Below, in pieces: positions 11,157 through 12,913 of a stretch of 12,913 nt of DNA. Below the pieces are notes generated by a model that saw nothing but the letters and a program-made list of their open reading frames with translations, searched no databases and was not told the origin of the DNA. The position numbers were made by a program, and so were the translations under genes. Position 1 is the stretch's first letter; the number at the start of each line of letters is the position of its first letter. Source of the DNA: Chloroflexota bacterium (GTDB lineage: Bacteria > Chloroflexota > Dehalococcoidia > Bin125); the NCBI GenBank assembly GCA_026707335.1, contig JAPOXB010000132.1:13238-26150 (forward strand). The letters are read 5' to 3'.

Positions 11157-12913
11157 CTAGGCCCGCAACTTCTGCGCCGCGTAGAGATGGTTCCAGTTCC
11201 GCGACTGCACCGCGCCGGCGGGCCAGCGGATATCCGAGCGGGTGACCTGCGCCTTCCGCACGGAGACCAGGAAGCCGTGGTAGTGGCCCTTGGCATGATC
11301 GAGGAACAACTGGCTGACCATCTCACCCCGCTTCTGCGAGTCCAACTCCTTCGCTTGGGCCCGTGCGAGCGCCACAATGTCATCGCTCGGCAGCGAGATC
11401 GTGTAGGTCCCCTCCGGGACGATGCAACAGTTGACCACCGACTGGATGTCGGGATGGAAGGCGCTGCCGAACATCCAGATCCCGGGCGCGTTGGGCCGCT
11501 GGCGCGCGCCCGCATCGGAGAAGTACTGCGCGGCGGTGTACTCCTTGATCGTCAGCCGGATGCCGATCGCGGCCAGATCCTGCTGTACCACGAGAGCCAG
11601 CGTCGCGGGGAGGCCGCCCCAGACGCCGAGGACGGTGTGGAGCGTGGTGTCGAAGCCGTCGGCGTAGCCTGCCTCGGCCATCAGCTCCCGTCCCCGCTCG
11701 GGATCGTAGGGGAAATTCAAGCCCGCCGCCTCGATCTGCTCCGGCGAGGGATAACCGAAGGCAGTGGGGCCCGTGAACAGGGGGTTCCCCGGCAGGGCGC
11801 CCAGGTTGTCAATGATGGCCTGGCGGTTCAGTGAAATGTTGGCCGCCTCCCGGACCCGAATGTCCAGGAACGGGTTGGGGGAGCCGTCTTCCATCACGGG
11901 GTTGTTCAGGTTCCAATAGAGCAGGTGGGCGCGGTCGCCCTCGTAGTGGATCACAAAATCGGGGTCGTCAACGAGCCCCTCCACGTCCTTGGTCGACAAT
12001 TCGTAGAGCAGGTCGAGTTCCCCTGCCTCGAGCCCGGCGATTTGCGACAGCACCTCCGGCCGCACCAGCACCGTAAGGTCCTTATGGAAGGGCACGTGGC
12101 TCACGTTGATCGGGTGGTCCAGCGGGTTGAGGTGGTCGTCGTGGCGGGTGAAGACGAAGTCCGTGTCTTCCCCGTGGCTCACGAAGCGGTAGGGGCCGGT
12201 CCCCATCGGCTCCCGGTCCATCACCGCGTCCCCCACACGCTCCGTATAGGCCTTGGAGACGATCGACAGTGAGGTCGGGCTCTCCCCCACGATCACCCCA
12301 AGAAAGGTGGCATTCGGCTCGGTCAGCTCCACGACCCAGGTCCGATCATCGCGGGCCTCGCTGCGGACCCAGTTCTGGGAGCCGTATTGCGCGCGCGAGC
12401 TGGTCCAGCCGGCTGCGTGATCGCTCGTCTCGCCGCCTTGGTGGTACTCGGCGAGGTTGCCCGCCCGCTCGTAGGTGAAGACCAGGTCCTCCGCCGAGAG
12501 GATCGATCCGTCGTGGAAGGGGGCAGGCCGGACGTCGGCCACCATCGTCACGTCGTCCACGAACTCGGGCGCGACCATGTGAGGGATCACCGCGTTCGTG
12601 TCGGGGTGGGTCTCGACCCCGCTGGCGTAGACGCTGGCGTGGGAGATGTAGTTGAGGTGGCTGCCCGAGCGGTGCTGGTCGGTCCCGCCAGCGTCGGTGG
12701 GGACCGCGGTCGTGATCGACGCGTCCAGGTCGATGTCGGCGAAGGGGCCCGAGGCCTCGTCGGCCATGTCGTCCTCCGCCGCCATGGCCGCGCTCTCGGC
12801 GGCCTCCTGGGCCGCGTCGGCGGCCTCTTGCGCCGCGGCGACGGCCGCGGCGGCGGTTTCGGCCGCGGCTTCGGCGGTCTGCTGGGCGGTGGCGGCGGCC
12901 TCGCCGGCGGCGG
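11157..12913 (-). CDS. ABC transporter solute-binding protein, family 5 (peptide/nickel type), N-terminus beyond window
   Basis: Extracytoplasmic binding protein of an oligopeptide/dipeptide/nickel-type ABC importer (SBP_bac_5). The frame stays open to the right edge, so the start and signal peptide are not seen. The first roughly 45 visible residues are an Ala/Glu/Gln low-complexity linker, of the kind often found after the lipid-anchored Cys in Chloroflexota binding proteins. Counting from an internal Met codon at 12785, PAPFHDGSILSAEDLVFTYE (87-106) and MGTGPYRF (194-201) are family hallmarks, and the C-terminal lobe continues to NWNHLYAAQKL at the end. The segment just before FHDG lacks the usual W.vs.DG..ytF stretch, a small local deletion. 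The ligand is unknown. No permease or ATPase gene is in the window; the downstream neighbour is the hydratase gene after a stem-loop. Confidence 0.92.
   Translation of the reverse strand, partial: AAGEAAATAQQTAEAAAETAAAAVAAAQEAADAAQEAAESAAMAAEDDMADEASGPFADIDLDASITTAVPTDAGGTDQHRSGSHLNYISHASVYASGVETHPDTNAVIPHMVAPEFVDDVTMVADVRPAPFHDGSILSAEDLVFTYERAGNLAEYHQGGETSDHAAGWTSSRAQYGSQNWVRSEARDDRTWVVELTEPNATFLGVIVGESPTSLSIVSKAYTERVGDAVMDREPMGTGPYRFVSHGEDTDFVFTRHDDHLNPLDHPINVSHVPFHKDLTVLVRPEVLSQIAGLEAGELDLLYELSTKDVEGLVDDPDFVIHYEGDRAHLLYWNLNNPVMEDGSPNPFLDIRVREAANISLNRQAIIDNLGALPGNPLFTGPTAFGYPSPEQIEAAGLNFPYDPERGRELMAEAGYADGFDTTLHTVLGVWGGLPATLALVVQQDLAAIGIRLTIKEYTAAQYFSDAGARQRPNAPGIWMFGSAFHPDIQSVVNCCIVPEGTYTISLPSDDIVALARAQAKELDSQKRGEMVSQLFLDHAKGHYHGFLVSVRKAQVTRSDIRWPAGAVQSRNWNHLYAAQKLRA

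Overview
This is a GC-rich bacterial chromosomal window in which nearly every base is coding. The run of genes at the right (a peptide/nickel-type solute-binding protein with a long Ala/Glu/Gln linker, an enoyl-CoA hydratase, and a fused double type III CoA-transferase) resembles gene content common in Chloroflexota (Dehalococcoidia/SAR202-like) and some Actinomycetota. That taxonomic reading is inference from gene style; no rRNA or other marker gene is present.

Left third (1-3391, all on the minus strand) is a zinc/transition-metal homeostasis cluster. In transcription order it has a 66-residue His/Cys-rich protein, a structured RNA segment ending in a strong intrinsic terminator, a CDF-family metal exporter with a His-rich octapeptide repeat, a Fur-family (probably Zur-like) regulator, and a ZnuA-type lipoprotein that binds metal for an ABC importer and runs off the left edge. 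The regulator and the importer gene each have a near-identical 15-bp dyad (TGRTACYGCGTMTCA) in their leader, a good candidate operator. Two tandem TTGACA promoters lie in front of the regulator gene.

Middle (3740-5327, plus strand) is a two-gene accessory island: a PD-(D/E)XK nuclease-like protein and a DUF7002-like protein with an N-terminus reminiscent of ADP-ribosyltransferase folds. They are 22 bp apart and probably co-transcribed, flanked on both sides by minus-strand genes. Their function is unknown; a defence or toxin role is possible.

Right (5349-12913, all minus strand): an MMPL/RND membrane transporter with its own -10 element, and upstream of it an enoyl-CoA hydratase / double CoA-transferase pair that looks like an operon for acyl-CoA metabolism. 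The hydratase carries an unusual in-frame 22-residue internal duplication. A family-5 solute-binding protein truncated by the right edge completes the window.

The most interesting points are the mutually exclusive RNA pairings between the His-rich gene and the CDF exporter gene (a possible transcription attenuator), the small repeat-built His/Cys protein itself, the shared Fur-family operator, and the nuclease/DUF7002 pair.
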